The notes beneath the pieces are model-generated. The model was not told the DNA's origin, ran no database searches, and worked only from the letters and a program-made list of their open reading frames with translations. A stretch of DNA of 64,000 bases, from assembly GCF_025961475.1 (NCBI RefSeq), contig NZ_JAOQNS010000003.1, forward strand, positions 196,501-260,500, given 5' to 3'. Below are positions 35,193-46,776 of the stretch, in pieces (within the stretch, counting starts at the first letter, position 1; every line of letters begins with the position of its first letter). The stretch is from Rhodobium gokarnense (GTDB taxonomy: Bacteria > Pseudomonadota > Alphaproteobacteria > Rhizobiales > Rhodobiaceae). The translations under genes and the position numbers were made by a program.

Positions 35193-36256
35193 ACGCTCTC
35201 GTCGGCGGACCGCACGCCCATTCCGGAAACAGCATCTCAAGGACGATGGTGCTGGTCCTGGTCGCGCTGATGCCTGCCACCCTGTTCGGCTTTTACGAGT
35301 TCGGCTGGCCGGCCGTGTTCCTGTTCCTCGTCACCGTTGCCGCCGCGATCGCCGCGGAATCCTTTTCCCTCGCCCTTGCCGGCAAGCCGCAAAAGCCCTT
35401 CCTGCTCGACGGCTCGGCCGTCGTCACCGGCTGGATTATTGCGATGACCCTGCCGCCCTGGGCACCCTGGTGGATCGGCGTCGTCGGCTCCTTCATCGCC
35501 ATCGTGCTCGCCAAGCACGCCTTTGGCGGCCTCGGCCAGAACGTCTTCAACCCGGCGATGATCGCCCGCACGGTGCTGCTCATCTCGTTTCCGATCGAGA
35601 TGACCCAGTTCCTGACGCCCCAGCCGATGTTCACCGGCAGCTCGCCCGGCTTCCTTGAAGGCCTTGAGATCACCTTTGCCGGCCACACCGCCTTCGATGC
35701 CGTCTCCAGCGCCTCGCTGCTCGGCGCCATCAAGACCCAGCTCGGCCTCGGCGTCCCCGTCAACGAAGTGGTCGGCGGCTCGCTGTCGCTGACGGCGATG
35801 GCGCTCGGCATCGTGCCCGGCTCCATGGGCGAGACCTCGGCCGTCGCCATCCTCCTCGGCGGCATCCTGCTCCTTGCCACCCGCACCATCACCTGGCACG
35901 CGCCGGTGGCGATGATCGTGACGATGGCCGTGCTCGCGGGCCTCTTCCAGGCGATCGACCCCGGCCGCTATCCGGGACCCGCCATCCACCTCGTCTCCGG
36001 CACCTTCCTGTTCGCCGCCTTCTTCATCGCCACCGACTATGTGACGGCGCCGGCGACCGGCATGGGCAAGCTGATCTTCGGGGCCGGCGTTGCCGCCCTC
36101 ACCTTCATCATCCGCACCTGGGCCTCCTATCCGGAGGGCATCGGCTTTGCCATCCTCCTGATGAACGCCGCCGTGCCGCTGATCGACCACTATGTCCGTC
36201 CCCGCATCTACGGCCGCACCCGTTCCGGCGAGCCGATCCGCTACGAAGAGACCTGA
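35189..36256 (+). CDS. rnfD: RnfD, membrane subunit of the Rnf complex
   Basis: 355 residues with about ten hydrophobic segments and the NqrB/RnfD pattern (G-L-G-Q-N-V-F-N-P-A-M, Y-V-T-A-P-A-T-G-M-G-K). Subunits of this family usually carry FMN on the Thr of an S-G-A-T type motif. At the expected place this protein has F-D-A-V-S-S-A-S-L-L, with Ser instead of Thr, so flavinylation here is uncertain. Overlaps rnfC by 4 bp. Confidence 0.95.
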   Translation: MNALVGGPHAHSGNSISRTMVLVLVALMPATLFGFYEFGWPAVFLFLVTVAAAIAAESFSLALAGKPQKPFLLDGSAVVTGWIIAMTLPPWAPWWIGVVGSFIAIVLAKHAFGGLGQNVFNPAMIARTVLLISFPIEMTQFLTPQPMFTGSSPGFLEGLEITFAGHTAFDAVSSASLLGAIKTQLGLGVPVNEVVGGSLSLTAMALGIVPGSMGETSAVAILLGGILLLATRTITWHAPVAMIVTMAVLAGLFQAIDPGRYPGPAIHLVSGTFLFAAFFIATDYVTAPATGMGKLIFGAGVAALTFIIRTWASYPEGIGFAILLMNAAVPLIDHYVRPRIYGRTRSGEPIRYEET

Positions 36257-36261
36257 CGGCA

Positions 36262-37050
36262 ATGGCGCGGATTCCAGGTTCCAGCTTCTACGAAAAGCTC
36301 TCCCGGCGCCTCGTCCGCCGGCGCCCGCCGAAGGCGTCCGATGACGGCAACAGCGAGGCCGAGGCGCTGGTCGAGCCCGACGGCGCCGCCGACGCGGCTG
36401 CAAGCGCCACGGCCGCCGGCGAGCACGGCACCCGCTCGCCGCTCTATCTGGCGGCCCTCCTCGGCGGCTTCGCGCTGATCGGCGCCGCCCTCCTCGCCAC
36501 CGGCTTTGCCACCACCGAGGACGCCATCGAGCAGCGCCACAAGGAGGACCTCCAGGCTTCGCTTTCGATGGTGATGCCCGAGGACCTGCACGACAACGAT
36601 CCCGTCGTCGATGCCTGGAAGTTTTCCGCCACCGACGACAATTCCCGCATGATCTATCCGGCGATCCGCGACGGCGAAGTCACGGCCGTTGCCTACCGCG
36701 TCACCGGCCAGGGCTATGGCGGCGCCATCCTCATCCTGATGGGCGTCGCCGCCGACGGCGAACTGCTTGGCGTCCGCGTCCTGCAGCACGCCGAGACACC
36801 GGGCCTCGGTGACAAGATCGAGGCGGAAAAGAGCGCCTGGATCGAAAAGTTTTCCGGCCTGTCCTTCGGCAACACGCCGGAGGACGATTGGCGGGTGAAA
36901 AAGGACGGCGGCCGGTTCGACCAGTTCTCCGGCGCGACGATCACCCCGCGCGCCGTCGTCAAGGCCGTCCGCGAGGGGCTGGAATTCTTTGCCAGCTACC
37001 GCGACGCCCTGACCGCCCTGCCGAAACGGACCAGCGAGGCGAACCCATGA
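36262..37050 (+). CDS. rnfG: RnfG, flavinylated subunit of the Rnf complex
   Basis: 262 residues. A charged N-terminal extension of about 55 residues, one transmembrane helix (about 60-80), then a periplasmic FMN-binding domain with V-L-Q-H-A-E-T-P-G-L-G-D-K-I and the acceptor motif F-S-G-A-T-I-T-P, whose Thr is the ApbE substrate. The N-terminal extension is longer than in typical RnfG proteins. Its stop overlaps rnfE. Confidence 0.95.
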   Translation: MARIPGSSFYEKLSRRLVRRRPPKASDDGNSEAEALVEPDGAADAAASATAAGEHGTRSPLYLAALLGGFALIGAALLATGFATTEDAIEQRHKEDLQASLSMVMPEDLHDNDPVVDAWKFSATDDNSRMIYPAIRDGEVTAVAYRVTGQGYGGAILILMGVAADGELLGVRVLQHAETPGLGDKIEAEKSAWIEKFSGLSFGNTPEDDWRVKKDGGRFDQFSGATITPRAVVKAVREGLEFFASYRDALTALPKRTSEANP

Positions 37051-37748
37051 GCACCGACTACAAGCGCATCGCCAGCGACGCCATGTGGAGCAACAACGTT
37101 GTCTTTGCCCAGATGCTGGCGCTTTGCCCGCTCCTGGCGGTCACCGGCACGGCCACCAACGGCCTCGGCATGGGGATTGCGACCACTGCGGTGCTCGTCG
37201 CCTCCGGGCTCATCGTCTCGATCCTGCGCAATCTGATCGAGCCGGAGATCCGCATCCCGGCCTTCGTCCTCATCATCGCCATCCTCGTCACCCTGGTGGA
37301 GATGCTGATGAATGCCTGGCTGCACGACCTCTACAAGGTGCTCGGCCTGTTCATCCCGCTGATCGTCACCAACTGCGCGATCCTCGGCCGGGCCGAGGCG
37401 TTCGCCTCCAAGGTCAAGGTGCTGCCGGCCGCCTTCGACGGGCTGATGATGGGCCTCGGTTTCACCTTCGCCCTCGTCGTCCTCGGCGCGATCCGCGAGA
37501 TCCTCGGCTCCGGCACGTTGTTCGCCAACGCCTCGCTGTTCCTCGGCGACAGCTTCGGCTTCCTGGAAATCACCGTCATTCCCGAATACCGCGGCTTTCT
37601 GCTCCTCGCCCTGCCGCCGGGGGGCTTCCTCGTCCTCGGCCTGCTGCTTGCCGGAAAACGCATTCTCGATGCCCGCGCCGCCCGCGCGGAGGCCGACGGC
37701 GAGGACGAGGAACGGCCCGCGGCCAAGGAAATCGTCGTCGGAAACTGA
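37047..37748 (+). CDS. rnfE: RnfE, membrane subunit of the Rnf complex
   Basis: 233 residues with six transmembrane helices. W-S-N-N-V-V-F-A-Q-M-L-A-L-C-P-L-L-A-V-T and I-V-T-N-C-A-I-L-G-R-A-E-A-F-A are RnfE signatures, the two Cys matching those of RnfA. The C-terminal 40 residues are charged and cytoplasmic. Start at 37047 overlaps rnfG by 4 bp. Confidence 0.95.
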   Translation: MSTDYKRIASDAMWSNNVVFAQMLALCPLLAVTGTATNGLGMGIATTAVLVASGLIVSILRNLIEPEIRIPAFVLIIAILVTLVEMLMNAWLHDLYKVLGLFIPLIVTNCAILGRAEAFASKVKVLPAAFDGLMMGLGFTFALVVLGAIREILGSGTLFANASLFLGDSFGFLEITVIPEYRGFLLLALPPGGFLVLGLLLAGKRILDARAARAEADGEDEERPAAKEIVVGN

Positions 37749-37769
37749 TCTTTTTGGGAGTTTCAGGCC

Positions 37770-38039
37770 ATGAACATCGGCGTTGCCTACGTCACCCCCG
37801 TCCACAAGGTCTGGCTGCGCATGGAGATGCCCGACGACAGCACGGTGCGCGACGCCATCGAGCGCTCCGGCATCCTCGGCCAGTTCCCGGAAATCGACCT
37901 GGAGCACCAGAAGGTCGGCGTCTTCGGCAAGATCGCCAAGCTCGACGCCCCGCTTTCCGAGGGCGACCGGGTCGAGATCTACCGCCCGATCACCGCCGAC
38001 CCGGACCTCGTGGAGCGCAAGGACCAGGAGGAGGAGTGA
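37770..38039 (+). CDS. rnfH: RnfH, ubiquitin-like accessory protein
   Basis: 89 residues of the RnfH (UPF0125) family: V-A-Y-V-T-P start, T-V-R-D-A-I-E-R-S-G-I, V-G-V-F-G-K-I and E-G-D-R-V-E-I-Y-R-P-I. Usually the last rnf gene in diazotrophs; role not settled. Soluble beta-grasp fold predicted by family. Confidence 0.92.
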   Translation: MNIGVAYVTPVHKVWLRMEMPDDSTVRDAIERSGILGQFPEIDLEHQKVGVFGKIAKLDAPLSEGDRVEIYRPITADPDLVERKDQEEE

Positions 38040-38372
38040 GGCTGGCCGTCGTTCGGCAGCCTGACGCGTTGATGCCCCCTGGCAAACCTCCGATTGTCAT
38101 TGCGAGCGCAGCGAAGCAATCCAGAAACGGCCTCTCGAATCGGCAACGGCATGCCGTGCTGATGAGGGCACTCGCCCCCGGCTCTCCGCTTCGCTACGGC
38201 CGGGGTGACGGCGGAGTAGTACGCAGCCGAACTTGCCGGTCCTCAAACGCCGCTCTGGATCGCCGCGTCGGCCTTCGGCCTCCTCGCGATGACGATCATA
38301 GTGTTGACGGCGTCATAGCGAGAGCGAAGGGATCCAGAAAGCCACAAGGACGGGCCTTCCGCCCTCGCACCC
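38040..38372. repeat. Non-coding gap with inverted short repeats
   Basis: 333 bp between convergent rnfH and ureG, no gene supported. Copies of the window-wide repeat: GTCATTGCGAGCGCAGCG continuing to AATCCAG (38096-38124), its opposite-orientation partner GGATCGCCGCGTCGGCC...CGCGATGACG (38258-38294) and a diverged third copy (about 38311-38336). Confidence 0.7.
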
Positions 38373-38992
<620 letters not shown>

Positions 38993-38996
<4 letters not shown>

Positions 38997-39670
38997 GAGC
39001 GGAAGAGCCTCGTATGCTGGGTTTCGTGTTTCATGGAGGAGAGATCGGCAAGGAGCGCCCCGTTGGCGACGTCGTCAAGGGCCTTTTCCAGCGCCCGCGC
39101 CGCGCTTTGCTCCACCAGAGGCATCACCGCGGCGGTGATGCGCTGGCCGTCGGTCTGGCCGAGCGGCACGAGGCGCACGGCGGCCGAGACGAGATTGGCG
39201 GCAAAGGCCTGCAGATAGGCGCGGGCGGCAAGCTCCACCGGCACCCCATGCCCCGCGGCGACGACGCCGACGGCAACGGGATAGGCGTAAGGTCCGCTGA
39301 ACGCGGCCTTCAGGGCATCGAGCGTCGGCGTCGGCCATGCCGCCTCCGTGACCTTCAGGAACGCCGCCCCTTGCGCATGGCTTTCCAGCGCCAGCTCCGC
39401 CGTCCCGGCAAAGGCGGCGGCGAGTTCGGCCGTCTCGGCCAGTGCCGCCGCGTCGCCCTCCATCGCCGCCCGATGCGCGTGCCCCAAAAAGACCGCGTCG
39501 GAAAAGCCGCCGCCGAGTTCCACGATGTCGGCGATCCAGGCCTTGGCGGTCGCCGCATCGCGGACACGGCCGGCCTCCACCGCCTGGTCGAGCCCATGGC
39601 TGTAGGTGTAGGCGCCGACCGGATAGGCCGGCGACAGCCAGGTCATCAGGGCAAGCAGCGGATCGCTCAC
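38993..39670 (-). CDS. ureF: UreF, urease accessory protein
   Basis: 225 residues, all-helical, with [20 protein letters not shown] at the start and [14 protein letters not shown] near the C-terminus. Bridges UreG and UreD during nickel insertion. Overlaps the YrhK-like gene by 4 bp. Confidence 0.95.
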
Positions 39671-39948
39671 CGGTTCAGCCTTTCGGCAAGGTCGTCATAG
39701 TCGCCCATGGCGAGATATTGCAGCTCGCGCGCAAGCCTGAGCGCCGGCTTGGCGAGAAAGAACAAGGACCCGATGAGGAAACACCAGGTCGCCGGGATAT
39801 AGAGCGACTGCCAGAAGAACAATGCCGAGCCGACGACGAACAGGATCGCCGCAAGGAAGTCGACGCAGGTATGGGCGATTTCGTAGAGGGCGTAGATGCG
39901 TTCGTGGCGCGGCGATTTCGAGCGGTTGCGGGAATCGAACAGCGTCAT
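39667..39948 (-). CDS. YrhK-like small membrane protein
   Basis: 93 residues with two transmembrane helices (about 30-48 and 50-68) linked by I-P-A-T-W-C-F-L-I-G-S, the YrhK-domain pattern. A charged N-terminus (K-S-P-R-H-E-R-I) and polar tail flank them. Overlaps ureF and lies 21 bp after ureE, so it is part of the urease operon. Function unknown. Confidence 0.75.
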   Translation of the reverse strand: MTLFDSRNRSKSPRHERIYALYEIAHTCVDFLAAILFVVGSALFFWQSLYIPATWCFLIGSLFFLAKPALRLARELQYLAMGDYDDLAERLNR

Positions 39949-39969
39949 GAAGGCCTCTGGGGTGTGCGA

Positions 39970-40524
39970 TCAGCCGTGCGAATGGCTGTGATGGTGGGAA
40001 TGACCGTGATCGTGGGAATGGCCGTGGTCGTGCCCATGCTCATGGGAGTGACCGTGCCCGTGATCATGCCCATGCGTGCGGCCATAGCCATAGGCTCCAC
40101 CCTCCGGATTGAACGGCTCCTCCACATGGCGGACGGTGGCGCCAAGCTTTGCGACCATTTCCTCGATGACGTGGTCGCGCTCGATCAGGAGCCGGTCGGG
40201 AGCGATCTGGACCGGCAGATGCCGGTTGCCGAGATGGTAGGCGAGCCGGACGAGGGCATGGGGATCGGCAACGGTGACCTCCGCCAACGCCTCGTCGGCC
40301 GCGGCAACGGCAACGAAGGAGCCGTCCTCGGTTTCCAAAAGATCGCCATCCTTCAGCACGGTGGCCTTCGGAAGATCGACGAGCAGCTTTTGACCGGAGG
40401 CAGTGGTCAGCACTTTTCTGCGCAGATAGCGGCTCTCATAGTCGAGAAGCACGCTGTCGCCCACGGCCTTGCCTGCCGCATGTTCCGCATCGACGACGCT
40501 GCGCGCGATGGTCATGTCGGTCAC
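39970..40524 (-). CDS. ureE: UreE, nickel metallochaperone
   Basis: 184 residues from a GTG at 40524, favoured by GGGGAG 7 nt upstream; an ATG three codons later is the alternative. UreE body with Y-H-L-G-N-R-H-L-P-V-Q-I, then a tail of about 35 residues that is nearly all His, Gly, Asp and Ser, a nickel-binding reservoir. Hands Ni(II) to UreG for urease activation. The longer upstream frame crosses a repeat unit and is rejected. Confidence 0.95.
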   Translation of the reverse strand: MTDMTIARSVVDAEHAAGKAVGDSVLLDYESRYLRRKVLTTASGQKLLVDLPKATVLKDGDLLETEDGSFVAVAAADEALAEVTVADPHALVRLAYHLGNRHLPVQIAPDRLLIERDHVIEEMVAKLGATVRHVEEPFNPEGGAYGYGRTHGHDHGHGHSHEHGHDHGHSHDHGHSHHHSHSHG

Positions 40525-40926
40525 GAATACGCTCCCCGTTTTCCCGAAAGGCCGCTGCTGGATTGCCGCGTCGGCCTGACGGCCTCCTCGCAATGACGTT
40601 GAATAGGATGCGGCACAGCTCCCTCCGCCGTCATTGCGAGCGAAGCGAAGCAATCCAGAACGTGCGCAGCAGGCACAAATGCCCGCTTTGTCTCGACCGC
40701 GCCCTCCCGCGTCATTGCCGGGCTTGACCCGGCAATCCATGAGGCCTTTCGGAACAATCCGTCAGGCCGGTTTTTGCCGCTCGTCATCATGGACCACCGG
40801 GTCGACGCCCGGTGGTGACGCCGAGCAGGATGCGGACGGAGCGCAAGAGCCTTTGCTGACCGACCGTGGGCCATTGCGGCACGCAATTTTGTCATGGTCG
40901 CCACTGCTCTCCGCTGCCTCTGGTCC
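40525..40926. repeat. Non-coding gap with inverted short repeats
   Basis: 402 bp between ureC and ureE. Contains TGGATTGCCGCGTCGGCC...CGCAATGAC (40559-40598), its inverse GTCATTGCGAGCGAAGCG...AATCCAG (40632-40660), and two perfect small palindromic units, ATTGCCGGG-CTTGA-CCCGGCAAT (40715-40737) and CACCGGG-TCGACG-CCCGGTG (40796-40815). No gene seen. Confidence 0.65.
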
Positions 40927-42639
<1,713 letters not shown>

Positions 42640-42682
42640 TTCTTATCGTCCCTTCGGGAAGGTGTTCCTTGAAAACAAAAAA

Positions 42683-43177
42683 TCAGTCGATCCAGAGGCT
42701 CCGGCTCCGGTGCCAGTCCTCGATCGATTCCGCCGGATAGACGTCGAAAACTTGGTCGTTCGGGCCGATCTGCGGTTCCACCCAGGAGGCCTTGGAGGAA
42801 AGCATCATGTGGACGTTTTCGGGCGGGGTCGGCAGGTCGGTGTCGATGGCAGAAGCGAAGGGGTGGACGAGGTCCGGCCACGCGTCGTCAGAAACCCAGA
42901 GCGCCGAGCCGCATTTGGTGCAGTAGCGCCGCTCGCCGGAGCTGACCTCGCAGGACCCGTCCTCGCGGTGGATCCTGGCGTGGAACATGCCGATGGAGGC
43001 TTCACCCTCGACCGTCAGCGTTGCCGCATCGCCCATGATGTTGATGGCATAGCCGCCGCCTCCGCCGGTCTTGCGGCAGATCGAGCAGTAGCAGCGCTGG
43101 TAGGGATAGGGCGTCTGGCTTTCCACCGTGAAATGCACGGCGCCGCAATGGCAGGAGCCTTTAAGCGTCATCGGCAT
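42683..43177 (-). CDS. GFA-family (glutathione-dependent formaldehyde-activating type) zinc protein
   Basis: 164 residues. Zinc-binding cysteines in G-S-C-H-C-G-A-V, R-C-Y-C-S-I-C-R-K-T-G and R-Y-C-T-K-C-G-S-A-L-W, the Gfa domain pattern. Most such proteins have no known substrate. Located between ureC and ureB, which is not a usual urease gene; no urease function is implied. An ATG two codons in is an equal start. Confidence 0.85.
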   Translation of the reverse strand: MPMTLKGSCHCGAVHFTVESQTPYPYQRCYCSICRKTGGGGGYAINIMGDAATLTVEGEASIGMFHARIHREDGSCEVSSGERRYCTKCGSALWVSDDAWPDLVHPFASAIDTDLPTPPENVHMMLSSKASWVEPQIGPNDQVFDVYPAESIEDWHRSRSLWID

Positions 43178-43205
43178 GGCCGGCCTCCCTTCGGTCTTTT
43201 CACGG

Positions 43206-43309
43206 CGTCATTGCGAGGCCGCGAAGCGGCCGCGGCAATCCAGACGGCGGTGCAGCACGCCGAAGCTGCTCTGGATTGCTTCGTCGGCTGGCGCCTCCTC
43301 GCAATGACG
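43206..43309. repeat. Inverted short-repeat pair between ureB and the GFA gene
   Basis: GTCATTGCGAGGCCGCGAAG...CAATCCAG (43207-43242) and its inverse CTGGATTGCTTCGTCGGC...CGCAATGACG (43271-43309), able to form one long hairpin in the ureB-GFA intergenic space. Confidence 0.7.
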
Positions 43310-43325
43310 GACGAACCAGAGCCCA

Positions 43326-43631
43326 CTACAGCGCCCCCATGACCTTCTGATTGAAGCCATAAACCTCGCGCTTGCCGGCAAGCGGCACCAGGGTCACGTC
43401 GCGCGACTGGCCGGGCTCGAAGCGCACGGCCGTCCCGGCCGCGATGTCGAGCCGCATGCCGCGGGCCTGATCGCGGTCAAAGTCGAGCGCGGGGTTGGTC
43501 TCGAAGAAATGGTAGTGGGAGCCGACCTGCACCGGCCGGTCGCCGGTATTGGCGACGGTCAGCGTCACGGTCGCCGCGCCGGCGTTCAGTTCGATCTCGC
43601 CGTCCGCGGCGATGATTTCTCCGGGGATCAT
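43326..43631 (-). CDS. ureB: UreB, urease beta subunit
   Basis: 101 residues from an ATG at 43631 after a GGAG. M-I-P-G-E-I-I start, [16 protein letters not shown] and A-V-R-F-E-P-G are UreB signatures. Structural partner of UreA and UreC. Confidence 0.96.
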   Translation of the reverse strand: MIPGEIIAADGEIELNAGAATVTLTVANTGDRPVQVGSHYHFFETNPALDFDRDQARGMRLDIAAGTAVRFEPGQSRDVTLVPLAGKREVYGFNQKVMGAL

Positions 43632-43710
43632 GGCTGTCTCCTGGAGTGGATGGCAGGGAAAGGGGACACCGGCTTTCGCATGAACGCACCGGCAAAGGCC
43701 CAAACACACG

Positions 43711-43805
43711 GCGTCACCACCGGGCTTGACCCGGTGGTCCATCGTGAGTCAGCGGCAAGACGGAAAGGCCCAATGGATTGCCGGGTCAAGCCCGGCAATG
43801 ACGCC
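43711..43805. repeat. Palindromic repeat pair between ureA and ureB
   Basis: CACCACCGGGCTTGACCCGG...TGGTCCA (43714-43740) and ATTGCCGGGTCAAGCCCGGC...AATGACG (43776-43803), the same two unit types as in the ureC-ureE gap, in opposite orientation. Rest of the 227-bp gap is featureless. Confidence 0.65.
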
Positions 43806-43858
43806 TGAGAGGATGCGCATGCCTGCAGGATGGCGGAATGGTCGAGCACCGACTCCTC

Positions 43859-44161
43859 CTAGCGGATCGGGTCGTGGACGGTGACGAGCTTGGTGCCGTC
43901 GGGGAAGGTCGCCTCGACCTGGACGTCGTGGATCATCTCCGCCACCCCGTCCATCACCTGCTCGCGCGTGATCACGCCGGCGCCGGCGGCCATCAGGTCC
44001 GCGACGCTGGTGCCGTCGCGCGCGCCCTCCATGACGAAGTCGCTGATCAGCGCCACCGCCTCCGGATGGTTGAGCTTGACGCCGCGCTCCAGCCGGCGCC
44101 GCGCGACCATCGCCGCAACGCTGATGAGGAGCTTGTCCTTTTCCCGTGGTGTGAGGTTCAC
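43859..44161 (-). CDS. ureA: UreA, urease gamma subunit
   Basis: 100 residues, the standard length, from a GTG at 44161: (V)[11 protein letters not shown], [12 protein letters not shown], and the C-terminal [14 protein letters not shown]. An ATG 11 codons earlier would overlap ureD and add non-family residues. GGATGGAG lies upstream of the GTG. Confidence 0.96.
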   Translation of the reverse strand: MNLTPREKDKLLISVAAMVARRRLERGVKLNHPEAVALISDFVMEGARDGTSVADLMAAGAGVITREQVMDGVAEMIHDVQVEATFPDGTKLVTVHDPIR

Positions 44162-44187
44162 GTCTAAAACTCCATCCAAAAAAGCCG

Positions 44188-45132
44188 TCAGCACGCCCAG
44201 ACGCGGGGCAGGCCGAGCCCGCCTGCGCCGCTGTCGGCAAAACTAGCAAGAACTTCGGTCAGCAGGAACTGCAGATCGCGCCGCAACTGATCGCCGGTGT
44301 CGCCGACGATGCGGGTGACCAGAACCGGGCCGATGCGGCTGCAGGCGGCGTTCGACGACAGCCCCGCCGTCAGCTCCCGCCAGGTCGCAAGACGCGCCTC
44401 GGCGTCGGCGCCCACATAGAGCAGCGTCGCGATAGAACGCGCGCCGCCGGCGATCGCCGGGCGCCTCAGCGTCGCGCCGATCGGCCCGTCGATGGCGAAG
44501 CGGTCGGCAAAGACCAGTTTGCCGGCAAAGCGAATGCGCCAGCCGTCGGAAACGAGGCCGATTTCCACCACCTCGCCCATGGCGCGACGCCCGAAGACGA
44601 GGGACTCGGTCGCGAGTAGCCGCCCGCCTTCGGCGACATCGGCCTGGGTGGTCCGCCGGATCGCACCGCCGTCGAAAAAGATCGTTTCCTGCGGCAGCCA
44701 GAGGCCGAGGGCATCGTCGGCAACGGTCAGGCGCGTTTCAACATTCGCCACGTCTGCCGACGCCTTGTAGACTCTTTCCGCCGCCTGCGAGGTCACGGAC
44801 GCCACCGTGCCTTCGCCCCAAGTCACCTCCGAGCCGATCTGATCACCGCCGGTGAGCCCGCCCGAGGTGTTGATGAGGACGGCTTCGGCTGCGTCCCCAA
44901 AACTGCGCGGAAATCGCGCCTTCATGCATCCGGACTGGAAGAGGTCGTCGATGACGGTTTTTTCCCCGCGCCGCTTGAACGCAATCCGCGCCGTGCCGGC
45001 GGAGCGCTGGGCTCTGGGCAAGGAACGCTCGGGTAGTTCGGGAATCGCGGCGGCCATGGCGGGAACCGGAGGAAAGAAGGTTCCGACTCCTAGCACAGCG
45101 CGGACGGCTGCGTCACGACGGGCAAGCGCCAT
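44188..45132 (-). CDS. ureD: UreD, urease accessory protein
   Basis: 314 residues from an ATG overlapping the urtE stop (TGATG); an ATG 25 codons later gives the more usual 289. [21 protein letters not shown] and the C-terminal G-L-G-L-P-R-V-W match UreD (UreH). Acts as the first chaperone to bind apo-urease. Coupled to the urt operon. Confidence 0.93.
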   Translation of the reverse strand: MALARRDAAVRAVLGVGTFFPPVPAMAAAIPELPERSLPRAQRSAGTARIAFKRRGEKTVIDDLFQSGCMKARFPRSFGDAAEAVLINTSGGLTGGDQIGSEVTWGEGTVASVTSQAAERVYKASADVANVETRLTVADDALGLWLPQETIFFDGGAIRRTTQADVAEGGRLLATESLVFGRRAMGEVVEIGLVSDGWRIRFAGKLVFADRFAIDGPIGATLRRPAIAGGARSIATLLYVGADAEARLATWRELTAGLSSNAACSRIGPVLVTRIVGDTGDQLRRDLQFLLTEVLASFADSGAGGLGLPRVWAC

Positions 45133-45827
45133 CAGACCGTCAGGTGGCGCCGGATCTCGTCCTCCGGCACCGCGCCCATCTCGCCGGCAACGACGATCTC
45201 GCCGCGGTCCATGACGGCAAAGCTGTCGGCAAGGTCGCGGGCGAATTCGAAATACTGTTCCACCAAAAGGATCGCCATGCCGCCGCGGTCTCTGAGCAGC
45301 GCAATGACCCGCTCGATGTCCTTGATGATCGACGGCTGGATGCCCTCCGTCGGCTCGTCGAGCACCAGCAATTCCGGCTTGGTGACGAGGGCACGGGCGA
45401 TCGCCAGCTGCTGCTGCTGGCCGCCGGAAAGGTCGCCGCCGCGACGGCCCAGCATGCTTTTCAGCACCGGGAAGAGCTCATAGATCTCCTCGTCGATCTT
45501 GCGTTCCGAGCGCGGCAGGGCGGCAAAGCCGGTCTCAAGGTTCTCCTTCACCGTCAACAGCGGAAAGACATCGCGCCCTTGGGGCACATAGGCGATCTTC
45601 GCCCGCGCCCGTTCGGGCGGGCGCATGCCGGCAAGGTTTTTGCCGTTCCAGACGATGTCGCCATTGGCCACCGGATGCTGGCCGACGACGGCGCGCAACA
45701 GGCTCGTCTTGCCGACGCCGTTGCGGCCGAGCAGGCAGGTGACCTTGCCCTTTTCCGCCGTCAGCGACACCTCCCAGAGGGCCTGGGCTGCGCCGTAGAA
45801 CAGATCGATTTTCTGGACCTCAAGCAT
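45132..45827 (-). CDS. urtE: UrtE, urea ABC transporter ATPase
   Basis: 231 residues. Walker A G-R-N-G-V-G-K-T-S, signature D-L-S-G-G-Q-Q-Q-Q-L, Walker B L-L-V-L-D-E-P-T-E-G-I-Q-P, and a LivF-type C-terminus with E-I-R-R-H-L-T-V. The E-G-I-Q-P form after Walker B is typical of UrtE. Separated from urtD by a 181-bp gap that holds a repeat pair. Confidence 0.95.
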   Translation of the reverse strand: MLEVQKIDLFYGAAQALWEVSLTAEKGKVTCLLGRNGVGKTSLLRAVVGQHPVANGDIVWNGKNLAGMRPPERARAKIAYVPQGRDVFPLLTVKENLETGFAALPRSERKIDEEIYELFPVLKSMLGRRGGDLSGGQQQQLAIARALVTKPELLVLDEPTEGIQPSIIKDIERVIALLRDRGGMAILLVEQYFEFARDLADSFAVMDRGEIVVAGEMGAVPEDEIRRHLTV

Positions 45828-45870
45828 TCTATGAACCCACCAGAACGCATTGCAATTTCACCGACCTATC

Positions 45871-45970
45871 GTCATTGCGAGCGAGAGAAGCGAGCGCGGC
45901 AATCCAGAGCGGCACGCTCGGAGCCCGCGGCCCCTGGATTGCCGCGGCGCCTTCGGCGCCTCGCAATGAC
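45871..45970. repeat. Inverted short-repeat pair between urtE and urtD
   Basis: GTCATTGCGAGCGAGAGAAG...CAATCCAG (45871-45907) and its inverse CTGGATTGCCGCGGCGCC...CGCAATGACG (45934-45971). It interrupts an otherwise tight urt operon and would form a stable hairpin in the message. Confidence 0.7.
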
Positions 45971-46008
45971 GGCAATGCGTTCGCCAATGTCATCGTCACG
46001 CCTCCCTC

Positions 46009-46767
46009 TTACCGCCCCAGATAAACCTCGATGACATTCTCGTCGTTGCTGACATCATCCATCGAGCCTTCGGCCAGAACGTGCCCCTCGTGCAGCACCG
46101 TGACCTTGACGCCGAGGTCACGCACGAAGGTCATGTCGTGTTCCACGACCACCACCGACTGCTCCTGTGCGATCTCGCGCAGGAGCACGGCTGTCTCCGC
46201 GGTCTCCGCATCGGTCATGCCGGCCGCCGGCTCGTCGACGAGGAGGAGCTTCGGCTCCTGGGCGAGCAGCATGCCGATCTCCAGCCATTGTTTCTGCCCG
46301 TGGCTGAGATTGGCGGCGAGCCAGTCGCGCCGATCCTTGAGGCGGATGGTCTCCAGGATCTCGTCGATCCGCTCCGCCTCGTCCGCGCGGCTCGACCCGA
46401 ACAGGACGTTGAAGACGCGCCGGTCGGTCTTCAGGGCGAGTTCCAGATTGCCCCGCACGGTGTGGCTTTCGAACACCGTCGGCTTCTGGAATTTTCTCCC
46501 GATGCCGAGTTCCGCGATGTCGGCCTCGTCGAGCTTCGTCAGGTCCGTGTGGCCGGCGAACAGGATGTCGCCCTCGTCGGGTCGCGTCTTGCCGGTGACG
46601 ACGTCCATCATCGTCGTCTTGCCGGCCCCGTTCGGGCCGATGATCGCCCGCATCTCGCCCGGCGCGACGACGAAGGAGAGATTGTTCAGCGCCTTGAAGC
46701 CGTCGAAGCTGACGGTGACGTTGTCGAGGTAGAGGATCGAGCCGGCGGCAAGCTGTTCGCTGGTCAT
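46009..46767 (-). CDS. urtD: UrtD, urea ABC transporter ATPase
   Basis: 252 residues. Walker A G-P-N-G-A-G-K-T-T, signature N-L-S-H-G-Q-K-Q-W-L-E-I-G, Walker B L-L-L-V-D-E-P-A-A-G-M-T, typical UrtD (H-G-Q-K-Q-W). Second ATPase of the urea importer; canonical signature, in contrast to the LivG-like ATPase at 6013. Confidence 0.95.
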   Translation of the reverse strand: MTSEQLAAGSILYLDNVTVSFDGFKALNNLSFVVAPGEMRAIIGPNGAGKTTMMDVVTGKTRPDEGDILFAGHTDLTKLDEADIAELGIGRKFQKPTVFESHTVRGNLELALKTDRRVFNVLFGSSRADEAERIDEILETIRLKDRRDWLAANLSHGQKQWLEIGMLLAQEPKLLLVDEPAAGMTDAETAETAVLLREIAQEQSVVVVEHDMTFVRDLGVKVTVLHEGHVLAEGSMDDVSNDENVIEVYLGR

Positions 46768-46776
46768 CGCGCCCTC

